This document shows positions 16,737 through 17,034 of a stretch of 17,034 bases of DNA, piece after piece. The notes below the pieces were generated by a model. That model saw only the letters and a program-made list of their open reading frames with translations. It was not told where the DNA came from and did no database searches. Both the position numbers and the translations under genes were made by a program. Source of the stretch: Flavobacterium sp. (GTDB taxonomy: Bacteria; Bacteroidota; Bacteroidia; Flavobacteriales; Flavobacteriaceae); the NCBI GenBank assembly GCA_024642295.1, contig JAHEBK010000004.1, positions 1 through 17,034 on the forward strand. The letters are read 5' to 3'. Positions within the stretch are counted from its first letter, which is position 1; the number at the start of each line of letters is the position of its first letter.

Positions 16737-17034
16737 TTATTTTTGATACATCAAAGATTGAATTATTTCAAAAGAAATAGTTTTATCATCATTTACAAAA
16801 TATTTCAATAATACCTCACCCCAAATTTCGCCATCACTATAATCCGCTATAATCCAACGATGGTTTAAGATTTTCACCTTATTAATTATAAATTTATTGG
16901 CACCAATTTGATCTTGCCCCGTGTAAGGATTCCCTTCAGGATTAGCATTTAAATCCAGTAATTGTTCCGTTACAAAAGGAATTAATTTATCATAAGCAAT
17001 GGATTTTTCAACATTTTCATTATAAAAATAATTT
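16737..17034 (-). CDS. Hypothetical protein, C-terminal 98 residues (5' end outside the window)
   Basis: An open - strand frame enters from the right edge and ends with TAA at 16739-16737. The visible part begins NYFYNENVEKSIAYDKLIPF and has VTEQLLDLNANPEGNPYTGQ, then DQIGANKFIINKVKILNHRW, IIADYSDGEIWGEVLLKYFV and a final helix-like ISFEIIQSLMYQK. The alternating strand pattern suggests a compact beta-rich domain with NTF2-like flavour (a last strand pair KFIINKVKIL / RWIIADYSD / WGEVLLKYFV), but I do not assign a family. Codon use is similar to its neighbours. Confidence 0.7.
   Translation of the reverse strand, partial: NYFYNENVEKSIAYDKLIPFVTEQLLDLNANPEGNPYTGQDQIGANKFIINKVKILNHRWIIADYSDGEIWGEVLLKYFVNDDKTISFEIIQSLMYQK

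Overview
The window is AT-rich and reads as a chromosomal stretch of a Flavobacterium-like member of the Bacteroidota. The signs are the -7 promoter motif TAnnTTTG in front of several genes, the lack of strong Shine-Dalgarno sites, lipoprotein signal peptides on an amidase and a superoxide dismutase, and a cluster (NUDIX, pyrE, SRPBCC, birA, rsfS, ftsH, LUD, cdsA, psd, ACBP) that I recall from Flavobacterium genomes. No species can be named from the sequence alone.

Layout. Positions 1-54 hold the terminator of an upstream gene and 55-132 a folded element that looks like a known-by-sight flavobacterial intergenic repeat. A + strand group follows: rimO (ribosomal protein S12 methylthiotransferase), a small secreted GYGN-repeat protein and a lipoprotein amidase of the AmiD type. 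After a gap with a lone promoter and apparent gene debris comes katG on the - strand, broken by one in-frame TAA exactly where the catalytic N-terminal domain meets the C-terminal domain. A NUDIX hydrolase (-) and pyrE (+) then diverge with only 7 bases between their start codons; pyrE is followed by an SRPBCC protein. birA (-) and rsfS-ftsH (+) diverge from a second compact promoter region. After a 59-codon membrane ORF and a terminator, a tightly packed + strand operon carries a LUD protein, cdsA, psd, an acyl-CoA-binding protein and a lipoprotein Fe/Mn superoxide dismutase. A GH13 alpha-amylase-family enzyme lies convergent on the - strand. The right end is AT-rich non-coding sequence and the C-terminal 98 residues of an unknown - strand gene cut by the window edge.

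The genes are mostly housekeeping: tRNA/ribosome maturation and silencing (rimO, rsfS), pyrimidine synthesis (pyrE), biotin attachment (birA), membrane proteolysis (ftsH), phosphatidylethanolamine synthesis (cdsA, psd), cell-wall recycling (amidase) and peroxide/superoxide defence (katG, sod). I found no CRISPR array, tRNA, rRNA, insertion sequence, prophage or defence island, and nothing that amounts to a clearly new multi-gene system. The points most worth a second look are the domain-boundary split of katG, the folded repeat upstream of rimO, the unannotated-looking 59-codon ORF behind ftsH, and the near-leaderless pyrE promoter that overlaps the start codon of its divergent neighbour.
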